64,000 bases of DNA, from the NCBI GenBank assembly GCA_947184155.2, contig CAMXCT020002727.1, positions 1 through 64,000 on the forward strand, in the 5' to 3' direction. How positions within the stretch are numbered: position 1 is the stretch's first letter; each line of letters opens with the position of its first letter. This DNA comes from Cladocopium goreaui. Its lineage: Eukaryota > Sar > Dinophyceae > Suessiales > Symbiodiniaceae. Below the pieces are notes generated by a model. It did not search any database. It was given only the letters and a program-made list of their open reading frames with translations, and was not told the origin of the DNA. Positions 55,118-63,778 of the stretch are shown one piece after another. The position numbers and the translations under genes are program-made.

Positions 55118-55774
55118 CTGACAGGAAGTCGTAGCACGCTGCCATCCAGTGCTCAGAGAGAGTGGTGCTCCCCCACTTCCAACCGGGATTTTAAACAGCA
55201 AAAGTGGTGACTCATAGTTGCTTCATGTTGGCTAAGTCCGTTTAGTTCGCAACGTATTTCACTGGTGGGTTTAAGGTATTAATATAATTATATATATATA
55301 TAGAAGCTAGTTGATTCCTGACGTGAAACTAAACCAACAAACACAACTGGAGGGGACCACATTGCATAACTCACTATGCCTTCAGCACCTGTTTGGAGGA
55401 TATTTCATCTTTGTGCACAGTTTGAGCTTCGATAACATGGAAAAAATGGAAGATAATAAATCAACATGCATCAAATTTCACTTACGTGGATAGCATTAAT
55501 CAACTGCAGGAATGACTTACAAAGCCGATCTCACCCATTCACAAAACAGGGGCCAATGACCAAACATCTTTTCCGGGTATTGGTCATCCATCCACTCTTG
55601 GTCCAGGGCTACAGGTTTGAGCATGGCGACCCATGGATCTTCGAGAACCTGCTGTTTTCTAGATGCTGAGTCTATATCCACATCCATAGAACCTTTTTGT
55701 ACATTTCACTACCCATCTAAGGCAACCCTCACCGTGATGCAAAAAAAGATGTGAAAAATCCCCGTCAGCCGCGC

Positions 55775-55889
55775 CTGAATCCCCGTCCGTTGCCGCATCC
55801 TTTCATCGTTCGGTCCATCCAATAGCCCTTGCCGTCTGAGAGCCATCCGGCCGCGCACCTCGGCAGCCAGCGGTGCCCATGTGGAAATG
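55775..55889 (-). CDS. Modular gene, module II type 2 exon
   Basis: Acceptor GAAACTCAG, two bases, then FPHGHRWLPRCAAGWLSDGK, GYWMDRTMKGCGNGRGF and two bases before a GC donor (TTCAG|GCGCGG). CAAGW..DGKGYW and KGCG are type 2. A stop follows shortly after the donor in this frame, so splicing is required. The opening phase fits the single base left by 56551-56644. Confidence 0.7.
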
Positions 55890-55933
55890 CTGAGTTTCAA
55901 AAAGGGGATGTGCCCCCGGCCACGATAGCGTTC

Positions 55934-56226
55934 AGTTGGTGCAACTAACTCCAATAAAACTATGGTTAAGTTGGTGATAACTATGGTTTATAGGTGATAT
56001 ATCTAGTTTATAACTCCAATTTCACTATGGTTAAGTTGGTGATAACTATGGTTTATAGGTGATATATCTAGTTTATAACTCCAATTTCACTATGGTTAAG
56101 TTGGTGATAACTATGGTTTATAGGTGATATATCTAGTTTATAACTCCAATTTCACTATGGTTAAGTTGGTGATATATCTAGTTTTCATGGGGATTAAAAA
56201 AGCAATTTATAACTGCGGGCCACCAT
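55934..56226. mobile_element. Family C element with amplified 65-bp core (intron)
   Basis: In reverse orientation to the copy at 20599: GTTGGTGCAACTAACTCC at one end and AACTGCGGGCCACCAT at the other. The core TTAAGTTGGTGATAACTATG...GTTTATAACTCCAATTTCAC is repeated about four times at a spacing of exactly 65 (56031, 56096, 56161). The same core occurs about twice at 20599-20766. Confidence 0.8.
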
Positions 56227-56550
56227 CGACCGTATGGACCGTATGGGAATGTATGGATACATCCATTGGGATGGGATGGGAGATTTCCGAAAAAGGACTG
56301 ATATCATGGCTACAATGTGCTGCCTCCCAGTTTCGGCATTCACTTCATCTCACTCTGGGTTCCCCCAACACCCCGGTTTCCTTCTCCTGCCCTCCCATAA
56401 ATTCACGACAAGCAAAAGCCAAGCATCTTAAGATCATTTCCTCTGGGAAAGCATGTTTGTTATCCAATTTATCCATGATTGACGAAAAAAATGGTCAGTT
56501 CACCAGTTCGGACCAATCCCGATCAGGTCGATCAAGGAGCTGAACATAGC

Positions 56551-56644
56551 CTTCGATCTGAGACTTGGCGCATAAGCCGCGGAAGCCGGCCTTACGACAG
56601 GCTTTTGCCGCCTTCGAGCGGGAGGAGTAGACGTAGGGAAATGC
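56551..56644 (-). CDS. Modular gene, module II type 1 exon
   Basis: Acceptor TTCGCCCAGAG leads phase 0 into AFPYVYSSRSKAAKACRKAG, FRGLCAKSQIE and one base before a GC donor (GAAG|GCTATG). It is a full type 1 segment of 31 codons, the same length as the module I exon at 58790. The open frame continues beyond the donor (YVQLLDRPDRDW) to a stop, so readthrough is possible. Confidence 0.7.
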
Positions 56645-56782
56645 CTCTGGGCGAAACGGCTTGGGCGAAACGGCTCCGCGGATTTTGGCCGTTAAAAAAA
56701 GAACGCCAAAAAAGATCATCATCTAAATGGTTAATAATGGTTAATAATAGTTAATAATGGTTCATAATGCTTTATAATGGCA

Positions 56783-56853
56783 TACCCTCTTGTAAAATTC
56801 ACATAACTATGGAAAGATCCACCATTTTCAATAGCTATGTTAGTCATTACCAG
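56783..56853. mobile_element. Short family A element
   Basis: TACCCTCTTGTAAAATTCAC to TAGTCATTACCAG. The middle is shortened and the right end stops at ACCAG. Confidence 0.6.
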
Positions 56854-56929
56854 GTTTTTCAATAGCTATAGAGGAATTGAGGTCCTGAATTCGTCTTTTT
56901 TTCATAGACTATCAAGAATTCATCATGGA

Positions 56930-57050
56930 ATCTCCTGTTCTCCATGGGACTCTCGCCATGAACACAGACACACCAGGGATCGCCAGGGCACATCCGGGTC
57001 CTTCAAGCTGCCGATGTACCTTGGAGGATCATCCCATGGATCGTAACTGG
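56930..57050 (-). other. Possible stray type 3-like piece
   Basis: The - frame reads YDPWDDPPRYIGSLKDPDVP before stops near 56.93 kb. RYIGSL resembles the second half of type 3, but AYCC is missing and module I already has a type 3 segment at 58059-58273. It may be a decayed or extra exon. Confidence 0.25.
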
Positions 57051-57067
57051 TTCATGCAAATAAGTCC

Positions 57068-57152
57068 CATTAAACCTATGGTTTATGGCAGATATAACGA
57101 ACTAGTTTTCATGGGGTTTATAAACCCACTAACAAAACTGGGGGGCACCATC
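57068..57152. mobile_element. Truncated family C element
   Basis: AAGTCCCATTAAACCTATGG to CTGGGGGGCACCATCCTG. It matches the right two thirds of the copy at 42711. Confidence 0.6.
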
Positions 57153-57168
57153 CTGTGATATTTAGATA

Positions 57169-57273
57169 TACCCTCTGGTTATGACTAACATAGCCATGGT
57201 ATAGATGGCCCATAGAAATAGATGGTTTACCGAACTGAAAAATGGTGGATCTTTCGGGTATTTAGGTTCACCA
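57169..57273. mobile_element. Family H element, eroded right end
   Basis: TACCCTCTGGTTATGACTAA followed by GATGGCCCATAGAAATAGAT. The expected right end is not recognisable, so the limit is approximate. Confidence 0.55.
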
Positions 57274-57761
57274 ATTTATTAAGGCCTGATTCACGATGAT
57301 CTGGGATAACCCCACGGCCCACGGTCGTCGCGGCACTTGGACTTTCAGACTAGAATTATTCACCAATGACGATCCGTGGGATGATCCTCCAAGTGCCCTC
57401 TGGGAGTCAAACGTGGCCTGAAATCTGTCCAATCCTTCATAGAATGTTTGATGTTCAGCTAGAGAACACCCATTTAGTTCAAGGATTTCCCAGGCAGTCA
57501 TGTTTGATTACTGAGTACTGAAGGGTAACTACCTGCCGGAGCCAAGAGCTAAAACAAACTTAAAACCCTTGATACATCTGCATTCCAGTTGCAACATGGG
57601 AATCGTGCAACCTTTGAACACGTCTTGCTGAGTGCAACAAAAAAACATGTCAAAAGCGCGTGCCAGCACAACAAGCACAAAATGTGAACATCTCCTAAAC
57701 AGACCCCTCTTGGTTCAAATTCTTGTCAAATGAAACCTCTTTGCAAAATCAAGAATCAAGT

Positions 57762-57872
57762 TACCATCTGGTTATTTAACATAGCCATGGAAAATCACCA
57801 GTTTTAATAGGTAAACCATCTATTTCTATGGGCCATCTATACCATGGCTATGTTAGTCATAACCAGAGGGTT
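57762..57872. mobile_element. Family H element
   Basis: TACCATCTGGTTATTTAACA to TAGTCATAACCAGAGGGTTA. TTA occurs on both sides. Confidence 0.75.
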
Positions 57873-58058
57873 ATTGTTTATCTTATTGTGGCAACTGTAT
57901 GATCCATCCGGATCGGCAAGTTATGACAGCTGTGACATGCTGTGACGATTCGTCCACTTAAAAAAGAAAAACACTAATATACTGCTTGCTGGCAACCATG
58001 TCTACGATCTCTTGGCTTCTAAGGTTTGTTTTAAAAGTGTGAAATACTCCAACTCGAC

Positions 58059-58273
58059 TTCCGCTCTCCGAAAAAACTGTTCACTGCCGATTTTGCGATC
58101 CAAAAATCTGCCAAGTTTCTGAGAATTCATCGCAAGGTTACAGCAGTAGGCGCCCAGCTTTTTCACCTTCTTGCCGTTGCGGAATCCTTTTCCGGATCCG
58201 CAACCTTTCTTCGATTTCCGGAACCAATAACCCTTGTAGTCAGCCATCCAGCCATAGGCACAGTGGGACCAGC
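58059..58273 (-). CDS. Modular gene, module I fused type 2+3 exon
   Basis: Acceptor CCTGGCCCAG, two bases, then WSHCAYGWMADYKGYWFRKS, KKGCGSGKGFRNGKKVKKLG and AYCCNLAMNSQKLGRFLDRK. Types 2 and 3 are in one uninterrupted exon here, while in the other modules an intron separates them. This module therefore shows the whole second part of the unit without any splicing assumption. The 3' end is uncertain; GAA|GTCGAG (phase 0) is given. All four Cys expected of types 2+3 are present. Confidence 0.75.
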
Positions 58274-58675
58274 CTGGGCCAGGCTGGACCATTCTTCATC
58301 CATGGCTGGATGACATGCTAACTTAAAAGCATCAAATCTGAACAGATTTAAGATCTGTTACACACATCTTCAGTGATTTAGCCATGGGCCATGGGTCAAA
58401 AAAACATGGTGTGATTGGTTGCCACTATTGCCACATCAAAATCCGCTGGTAAAAAGCTGGAGCTTCACATCCCCCCCATGGTATATCTTTGGGTCATTTG
58501 TAATCCATCCCCATCAGCAAATCTCATAGACACGCCAAATGCCATCAGATACCATCAGATTCGACATCAGTATATGATATCACTATTCAAACATCTCATG
58601 TTTTGTTCGTTGATTTAAACCGTGTTTCAAAAAATGTTGATTTTCCAGCTCGGAAACTGTCAACATCTGTCAGAG

Positions 58676-58767
58676 CCCATAGGATCCATGTATGCTATAG
58701 ATGGTAACGTTTACCATCAATATACCCCCAATGTTAGCATATATACCAGCACCATGGATCCTATGGG
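58676..58767. mobile_element. Family D MITE-like element, copy 5 (intron)
   Basis: CCCATAGGATCCATGTATGC to CACCATGGATCCTATGGG, flanked by GAG (58673-58675, 58768-58770). It lies in the intron between exons 58790-58883 and 58059-58273. Confidence 0.8.
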
Positions 58768-58789
58768 GAGGGTAGACCCTGCCAGGCGC

Positions 58790-58883
58790 CTTTCACTTGA
58801 CTTTTGCCGCACAGACCGCGGTAGCCAATGCTTTGGCAAGCCGCAGTGGCCGCCTCGCGGGTCTCGTAGACATAGGGATGGGC
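58790..58883 (-). CDS. Modular gene, module I type 1 exon
   Basis: Acceptor CCGCCATGGCAG leads phase 0 into AHPYVYETREAATAACQSIG, YRGLCGKSQVK and one base before a GC donor (AAAG|GCGCCT). The single base joins the two opening bases of 58059-58273 to give Gly (SQVKGWSHCAYGW). This and the next exon define the complete module most clearly. Confidence 0.75.
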
Positions 58884-59373
58884 CTGCCATGGCGGCGGCA
58901 TGTTAAAACAGGGCGAGAAAATGGTATGATTTCTTGTTTTCCCGGGTGAAATGTAGGATCTTCATTGATTTTTTGTTTTTCATTGTCCCGGATCATGTGA
59001 AACATTCGATTCTTGAGTTGGGCATTTCTTTCAAAAGATCTGTTTGCTAGTTGATCAACCTCAAATCTTGGGGTTGAGGACTGCGTGGCTAATGGTCAAA
59101 AGCCATATGGCGTGACGTTTAACATGCAAAGTGCAAAGTCGTGTAAAGGGGCGATCCACAATAATGAATTGTTCCCCATTATCGACTATGGAGGCACGCA
59201 TATATCATCTAAAAAAAAGCAATATCCAATTTCATAAACCACAAATTGATACAATTTTGGTATCTTGGAGTTGCTAAAAGGAACAATACAAAACAACCTC
59301 CCGATTAAAAACGGCGCGGATTTCGGAAAATGAACAGATTCCCCAGGCGCCCTCCCTGGTTTTTTTTGGGCAC

Positions 59374-59430
59374 CTTTGAATCGGAGAGATCGCCCAAGTA
59401 CTGCCGCTCCGGTGGGATGTTTTGAAGAGC
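59374..59430 (-). CDS. Modular gene, partial upstream module, type 3 exon
   Basis: The frame ALQNIPPERQYLGDLSDSK ends at donor AAG|GTGCCC, phase 0, and joins 58790-58883 in frame (DLSDSKAHPYVY). YLGDL matches the type 3 end. The AYCC start is absent: a TGCTGC lies just upstream, but in another frame. This could be a diverged or frameshifted type 3 exon or the first exon of the array. The acceptor GGTGAG is tentative. Confidence 0.5.
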
Positions 59431-59870
59431 CTCACCTTCTTGCAGCAGAGATGCCTTGGGACGTGGGTTCATCCCATCACCTACCCAGCCAGTGCTTACC
59501 AATGCTGATCTGGTTGGTGCTTAACGTTATCAAAATGAATCAATTTACAGGATCACAATCTTAAATGAGCTATTTAAATATGGGTTTCTGCCAACCAGTG
59601 ATTTTGATCTCAAGTTTTAGATTAAGTGGAAATGTCTCCCAACCAAATCTGATAATGATACAAGTTGATACGATTAATTAATTATCATCATCTTGACCAC
59701 TTAAATGGACCAAAGATCACATTAGTGGACATTCGCTAAATTACATGTTATTGGTATATTTTGTTGGCTAACATACCATCAATCATGCCATGAATAATCA
59801 CTATAGTCGCTAAATTCATGCCATGATATCCCAATTACATCCGGAGCAAAAAAACACATATCCGAATTGG
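59431..59870. other. Stretch without recognised genes
   Basis: Upstream of the last recognised module exon. No type 1 or type 2 signature (KGYW, KGCG, GLC.KSQ) was found from here to the right edge. Confidence 0.4.
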
Positions 59871-59874
59871 TGGT

Positions 59875-59968
59875 ATACCTACTCCTCTGAAAAATATGAG
59901 TTCGTCAGATTGGATCATCATCCCAACTATTGGGGAAAATAAAAATCATGTTCCAAACCACCAACCAG
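59875..59968. mobile_element. Family B element
   Basis: ATTGGTGGTATACCTACTCC to TTCCAAACCACCAACCAG, with GAGTTCGTCAGATTGG inside. TATC occurs near the left edge and directly after the right edge. Confidence 0.75.
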
Positions 59969-59984
59969 TATCAGAGGCTTCACC

Positions 59985-60117
59985 AGGAATTCTGCCCTGT
60001 CATCATCCCAGGGAACATGGCCCCAACATGGATCACATCAATCCAGCAAGCTTCAGAACGCTGGATACCCCAACTCTTGAGAAAATGCTTGTTGAATGTT
60101 GGTTGTATAATGCTAAA
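59985..60117 (+). CDS. Possible exon after a family B element (strand uncertain)
   Basis: The + frame CPVIIPGNMAPTWITSIQQA and SERWIPQLLRKCLLNVGC is coding-like and directly follows the element's CCAACCAG. The - frame (KSWGIQRSEACWIDVIHVGA) is also open. Limits approximate. Confidence 0.25.
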
Positions 60118-60119
60118 TA

Positions 60120-60210
60120 ATTCTATATATATATATATTAATATTATATAATTATATATATATATAATTCTATATATATATATATTTATAAATAATATAA
60201 TTATATATGT
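60120..60210. repeat. TATATA-rich tract
   Basis: Alternating TATATA and AATTATATA sequence with no other feature. Confidence 0.85.
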
Positions 60211-60390
60211 ATACACCATTCTATGTCCGTGTCCCTTGAACAATCACCATAGTTTCGTGGTTAATTCCATCTTTTGACCATGGCACATGTGGTCCAGTGG
60301 TAACCCTCAAAATTTGTGCCAAGTCTCGCTGTCCGGCACCGAGTACTCCTCCTAGGAAAGGTGGAAAGTTGAATCAGCTGAAGACTGTGG

Positions 60391-60482
60391 GTAAAACAAT
60401 AAACCATCCATTTGAGAATGGTTTATACATGTTTATACCACCTATAAAAATGGTGATTTGGGGGATGGTTTATTGTTTTACC
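60391..60482. mobile_element. Short inverted-repeat element (family I)
   Basis: GGTAAAACAATAAACCATCC and GGATGGTTTATTGTTTTACC are perfect 20-base complements about 92 bases apart. The inner TTTGAGAATGGTTTATACAT and AAAATGGTGATTTGGGG recall family E, to which it may belong. Confidence 0.75.
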
Positions 60483-60578
60483 AACATTATTCTAGGTTGC
60501 TTGAGTAAGCCACATGTCTTCACCTGTTGAACTGATTACGTTGAACTATTGATCATATGCTATTTTCCAAAAAAAACT

Positions 60579-60655
60579 GTACCCCAATATGGATGGTTTG
60601 TGGAAAATCCTATCTATATATGGATGATTTCGGGGTACCCCCATTTCAGGGAACC
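60579..60655. mobile_element. Family E element, copy 5 (short)
   Basis: GTACCCCAATATGGATGGTT to GGTACCCCCATTTCAGGGAA. The left outer part is missing. Confidence 0.6.
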
Positions 60656-60664
60656 TCCATATCT

Positions 60665-60805
60665 CAACAGAAACTCAACGAGTTTCTTCCGCCCACCTTC
60701 CTCCCACCTTCCGCCCACCCGAAAGATCCGAAAGCACTGCCGAGAGTCATTCAGCTTGGCCTTGGGGAGTTTGGGAGTTTCGAATCCCAGCAGAGTCAAG
60801 TCTGT
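60665..60805 (-). CDS. Possible exon (strand uncertain)
   Basis: The - frame DLTLLGFETPKLPKAKLNDS, CFRIFRVGGRWEEGGRKKLV follows acceptor-like ACACGACAG beside a family H element. The + frame (LPRVIQLGLGEFGSFESQQS) is equally open. Limits approximate. Confidence 0.25.
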
Positions 60806-60810
60806 CGTGT

Positions 60811-60925
60811 TACCCTCTGGTTATGACTAACAGTTTGCCATGGTATAGATGGCCCATAGAAATAGATGGTTTACCTATTAAAACTGGTGATTTTCCATGG
60901 CGAAATGTTTAATAACCAGATGGTA
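60811..60925. mobile_element. Family H element
   Basis: TACCCTCTGGTTATGACTAA to TTTAATAACCAGATGGTA, with GATGGCCCATAGAAATAGAT inside as in the copies at 24840 and 57169. TA on both sides. Confidence 0.8.
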
Positions 60926-61439
60926 AACCAAATGTTTTTCCTGTGAAACACATATAGAAATAGCAGGAAATATCAGGATAGTGTGCATCAGGTAAGTTGG
61001 ATACCTCTAACAATAGTATTGTTAACTACCAGTTCATCAAACCATCTTGATGGTGAGTGTAGTGGGCACAAACATCTACTAAAATCGTGTAACTGTGATT
61101 AACTGTGACTGTTTGGATATGTTATCCGAATATCCGATCATGAGCAAATCATTTTTTAACATGTGGTTTTTCCAAACGCTTTGGTGTTAATCCAGAGAAA
61201 AAACAGATCAACAGTCAACATTGGACCCCATCCATGTTGAGTAAACTCACAGAACATACCTTGGCTGACCAGATTCATACCTTTGTGTTCAAGTTGATCC
61301 CCTGTACTTAGCTAGGTTAGATTGCTTCAGAAGGCTGACGTTTGAGTTTCTGGTAGATAGACCAACATAGTATGATATAGATATGGTGTCTCATGATACA
61401 TCTATACTACTATGGTTCATAGTTAACGTCTATCATGAT

Positions 61440-61730
61440 ATGTATATATAATATAAAATATAAAATATAAATAGTGATGTATGTATATTATTATATTTTA
61501 TATTATATTATATCATATAATAAATTATATTATATTATATTAAATCATATTATATTATATCATATTATATACTATATTCTATGTTAAAATATACTAAATT
61601 ATATATTATAATATATTATAATGTATTATATTATATTATATTATATTTTGTCATATTATATTGTATTTTTATTATATTATATCATATTATGTATAATATA
61701 ATTTAAAATATTATCATATATATACACTAT
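61440..61730. repeat. ATATTATATT-rich tract
   Basis: Nearly pure A/T sequence with repeated TATATTATAT and ATCATATTAT words. It separates the MITE-rich stretch from the acidic gene. Confidence 0.85.
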
Positions 61731-61813
61731 TCAATTCGATCTGTTTCTAAACCATCGATCCATGTATCAGGGGTAGCACCGAACGTAGCACAATTGATCC
61801 ATCCCCTCCGAAA

Positions 61814-61855
61814 TCAAGGCTCTGTCAGCTCATCGACCTCCTCTGCCTCATACGG
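61814..61855 (-). CDS. Acidic protein gene, terminal exon
   Basis: Acceptor AAACCATCCCAG leads phase 0 into PYEAEEVDELTEP and a TGA at 61814-61816. Composition matches the upstream acidic exons, and the phase fits the donor GAT|GTATCT at 62586. The intron between holds a family B and a family A element and a TATA tract. Confidence 0.55.
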   Translation of the reverse strand, partial: PYEAEEVDELTEP

Positions 61856-62228
61856 CTGGGATGGTTTCGGGCGTTCTATTGTAGGTACGTTTTTTCGGCC
61901 ATCCTCCAAGCCATATTATATATATACATATACATATATGATGTGTATATATATATATGTATAATATACATATATACACGCATACAAAGATGGTATAAGT
62001 GTAACCCTGCACAAGCTTTGTTTTTCGAGGCTTTAGTTCGCTCAAATTTGGCGACTTGGAATCCTGTGATTTGGAGAGCACTGGTCACAGCGCACTGTTC
62101 ACAGCATCCTTCACAATACTTAATGAGAAAACATGTCACAATTCAACTATAAATGATGGTTGGGATTATTATAAATGATGCTTGGTGGATAGAAATGTAA
62201 CATTATCTAACTATAAATTTTATAAATG

Positions 62229-62338
62229 CTGGTTGGTGGTATACCTACCCCTCTGAAAAATGATGGAGTGAGTCAGTTGGGACGATGACATTCCCAACTG
62301 AATGGACAAATAAAAAAATGTTCCAAACCACCAACTAG
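62229..62338. mobile_element. Family B element (intron of the acidic gene)
   Basis: CTGGTTGGTGGTATACCTAC to TTCCAAACCACCAACTAG, with TGAAAAATGATGGAGTGAGT inside. The right end has one change (CTAG). Confidence 0.8.
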
Positions 62339-62438
62339 ATTAAGTATTGCGAACGAAACCAAATTCAAGGATATGTTAATTCCCGGACGAATGATATTGA
62401 ATTACTGCTTAATATTCCCGGATTCTTTCACAAATAGC

Positions 62439-62553
62439 CTCCAGTAATTCCACATAGCTATGGCTATGGAACATGGCCTATTTAAGGGTCATTTACCTGT
62501 TAAATTTGGTATAATTTGGTGATGTTCCATAGTTGTGTTAAACTACCAGAGGG
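62439..62553. mobile_element. Diverged family A element (intron of the acidic gene)
   Basis: CCTCCAGTAATTCCACATAG to GTTAAACTACCAGAGGG. The left end is mutated. Confidence 0.65.
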
Positions 62554-62585
62554 ATCCAGAGGGTGTGTCCATGCAAACAAGATAC

Positions 62586-62627
62586 ATCTTCTGCCTCGTC
62601 TGCATCATCCGCATCTTCGGACTCTGC
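62586..62627 (-). CDS. Acidic protein gene, 14-codon exon
   Basis: Acceptor CTGATTACAG, then AESEDADDADEAED, then donor GAT|GTATCT. Exactly 42 bases, phase 0 at both ends. Nearly every residue is Asp, Glu, Ala or Ser. Confidence 0.6.
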
Positions 62628-62765
62628 CTGTAATCAGACATGCTTCACTCCGAAAGAAACAAGACATGGACGGGATGTATATATATATATAATGGGGAGG
62701 ATAATAGGGAAATGATGGGACATGTGAAATATATTAAATATCCAATAAACATATGTTTTTTCCAC

Positions 62766-62882
62766 CTTGATCTTGTTTGCTGCCAGATCTGCTGCTGAAA
62801 ATGGACCACCAATCAAGGCCTCCTCACTCTCCTGAAGGAAAGAGGATTGCATTTCCGTGGTGTCAGCATCGACATCGACATC
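62766..62882 (-). CDS. Acidic protein gene, 39-codon exon
   Basis: Acceptor TTTTTGCATGAG, then DVDVDADTTEMQSSFLQESE, EALIGGPFSAADLAANKIK and donor AAG|GTGGAA; phase 0 at both ends. Its first part corresponds to the exon near 63.55 kb (DVDADAAD) and its middle to the exon at 63361-63402 (SLIQESEEA), so this copy carries in one exon what the upstream copy has in two. The intron sequence before the acceptor (TTCGGACTGCTTTT) is also duplicated. Confidence 0.6.
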
Positions 62883-63062
62883 CTCATGCAAAAAGCAGTC
62901 CGAAATGACACCAGATGACACCAGCAATCACCACTTTCCAGAACGATAGCAACCATGGATCCCAGTGAGAACAGCCAGAAAACACACAACTGACATCAGT
63001 TCAGGTCCTACTCAGACATACTCAAGACTTAAACATGGATATGTGATGCTACGACATGCTAC

Positions 63063-63146
63063 CATGAAAAACGCATCTCCGCTGAATCCCGACAAAGGCA
63101 CCACGCTCTCGTCAGTGGAATCCGCGGCATCATCATCATGATCAGC
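63063..63146 (-). CDS. Acidic protein gene, 28-codon exon
   Basis: Acceptor AGTGGGCAAG, then ADHDDDAADSTDESVVPLSG and FSGDAFFM before donor ATG|GTAGCA. Phase 0 at both ends. ESVVPLS is shared with the exon near 63.82 kb, and the AGAAACATTGGAT before the acceptor is shared too, so exon and intron edge were duplicated together. Confidence 0.6.
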
Positions 63147-63360
63147 CTTGCCCACTTATCCAATGTTTCTCTGCAAGGCTCATGTCATGCAAGCAGGCTT
63201 TCAACTTCTGGCTGCTTGTAATGTGTTTTGCCTTACCCCAGTTTGATGAACCAATATTAGCTTCTAAGTTTAAGTTCAAGAGAATCGCATGCGCAGGGTG
63301 TTTATTTATCGTCTGTACAATCTTTCCAACCGAGCCAAAGACAATTCATTCCATTGCGAC

Positions 63361-63402
63361 AAGAGCCCCAGCCTCCTCACTCTCCTGAATCAGTGAGGCG
63401 TC
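63361..63402 (-). CDS. Acidic protein gene, 14-codon exon (SLIQESEEA)
   Basis: Acceptor CACCTTCCAAG, then DASLIQESEEAGAL before donor CTT|GTCGCA. Phase 0 at both ends. It is homologous to SSFLQESEEALIG in the exon at 62766-62882. Without splicing, the frame reaches a TGA four codons later. Confidence 0.5.
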
Positions 63403-63524
63403 CTTGGAAGGTGTAATTATCTTTCGCAACCCCATACTTTCATGCTGTTTCCCACACTTGGTTTACAATGTTGATGGCTCGTAGACATAGCATCGCATAG
63501 CATGATACAGCAGATTTTGCGTGG

Positions 63525-63563
63525 TTGTAATATGTTGGCATCGGCAGCATCAGCATCGACATC
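63525..63563 (-). CDS. Acidic protein gene, DVDADAAD exon
   Basis: Acceptor TTTTGGATGAG, then DVDADAADAN into an open frame. No GT donor lies directly after the acidic part; a GC donor (GAT|GCCAAC) or a GT further on (AAA|GTATGG) is possible. The right coordinate is firm, the left approximate. Confidence 0.4.
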
Positions 63564-63662
63564 CTCATCCAAAAGCAGTCCGAAAAGACATCGGTGCCGT
63601 TTCTAAGCGCCATTGCGCGGATTAAGACTAGCAAGAAAGGCATAAGAAAACAACCAAACAAG

Positions 63663-63757
63663 TACCCATATGCTCCATGTATGGAATATGTATTAACATT
63701 TACCTTCAAAATCACCCAAATGTAGGTAAATATACCATACATAGAGCATTTGGGGTA
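63663..63757. mobile_element. Family F element, copy 2
   Basis: TACCCATATGCTCCATGTAT to ATACATAGAGCATTTGGGGT. It is the reverse complement of the copy at 13097-13192, with few differences. Confidence 0.8.
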
Positions 63758-63778
63758 TGATTATGGTATGATCACTTT

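Larger units (their letters stand above)
43537..59430 (-). other. Putative multi-exon gene for a modular Cys-containing repeat protein
   Basis: This entry spans the exons listed separately below. On the - strand, three exon types recur in fixed order: type 1 (PYVY.SR.AA.AC..AGY), type 2 (CAAGW..D.KGYW....KGC), type 3 (VGAYCC...N...IGDL). The order from 59.43 down to 43.54 kb is 3 | 1, 2+3 | 1, 2, 3 | 1, 2, 3 | 1, 2, 3 | 1, 2, 3-stop, so five modules plus one partial. Each module has six conserved Cys (two per exon type) and two Trp, suggesting a compact, perhaps disulfide-bonded fold, but no family is recognised and no signal peptide was found. Exon junction phases agree at most steps. The N-terminus was not identified. 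Two neighbouring genes with similar domains remain possible. Confidence 0.7.
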
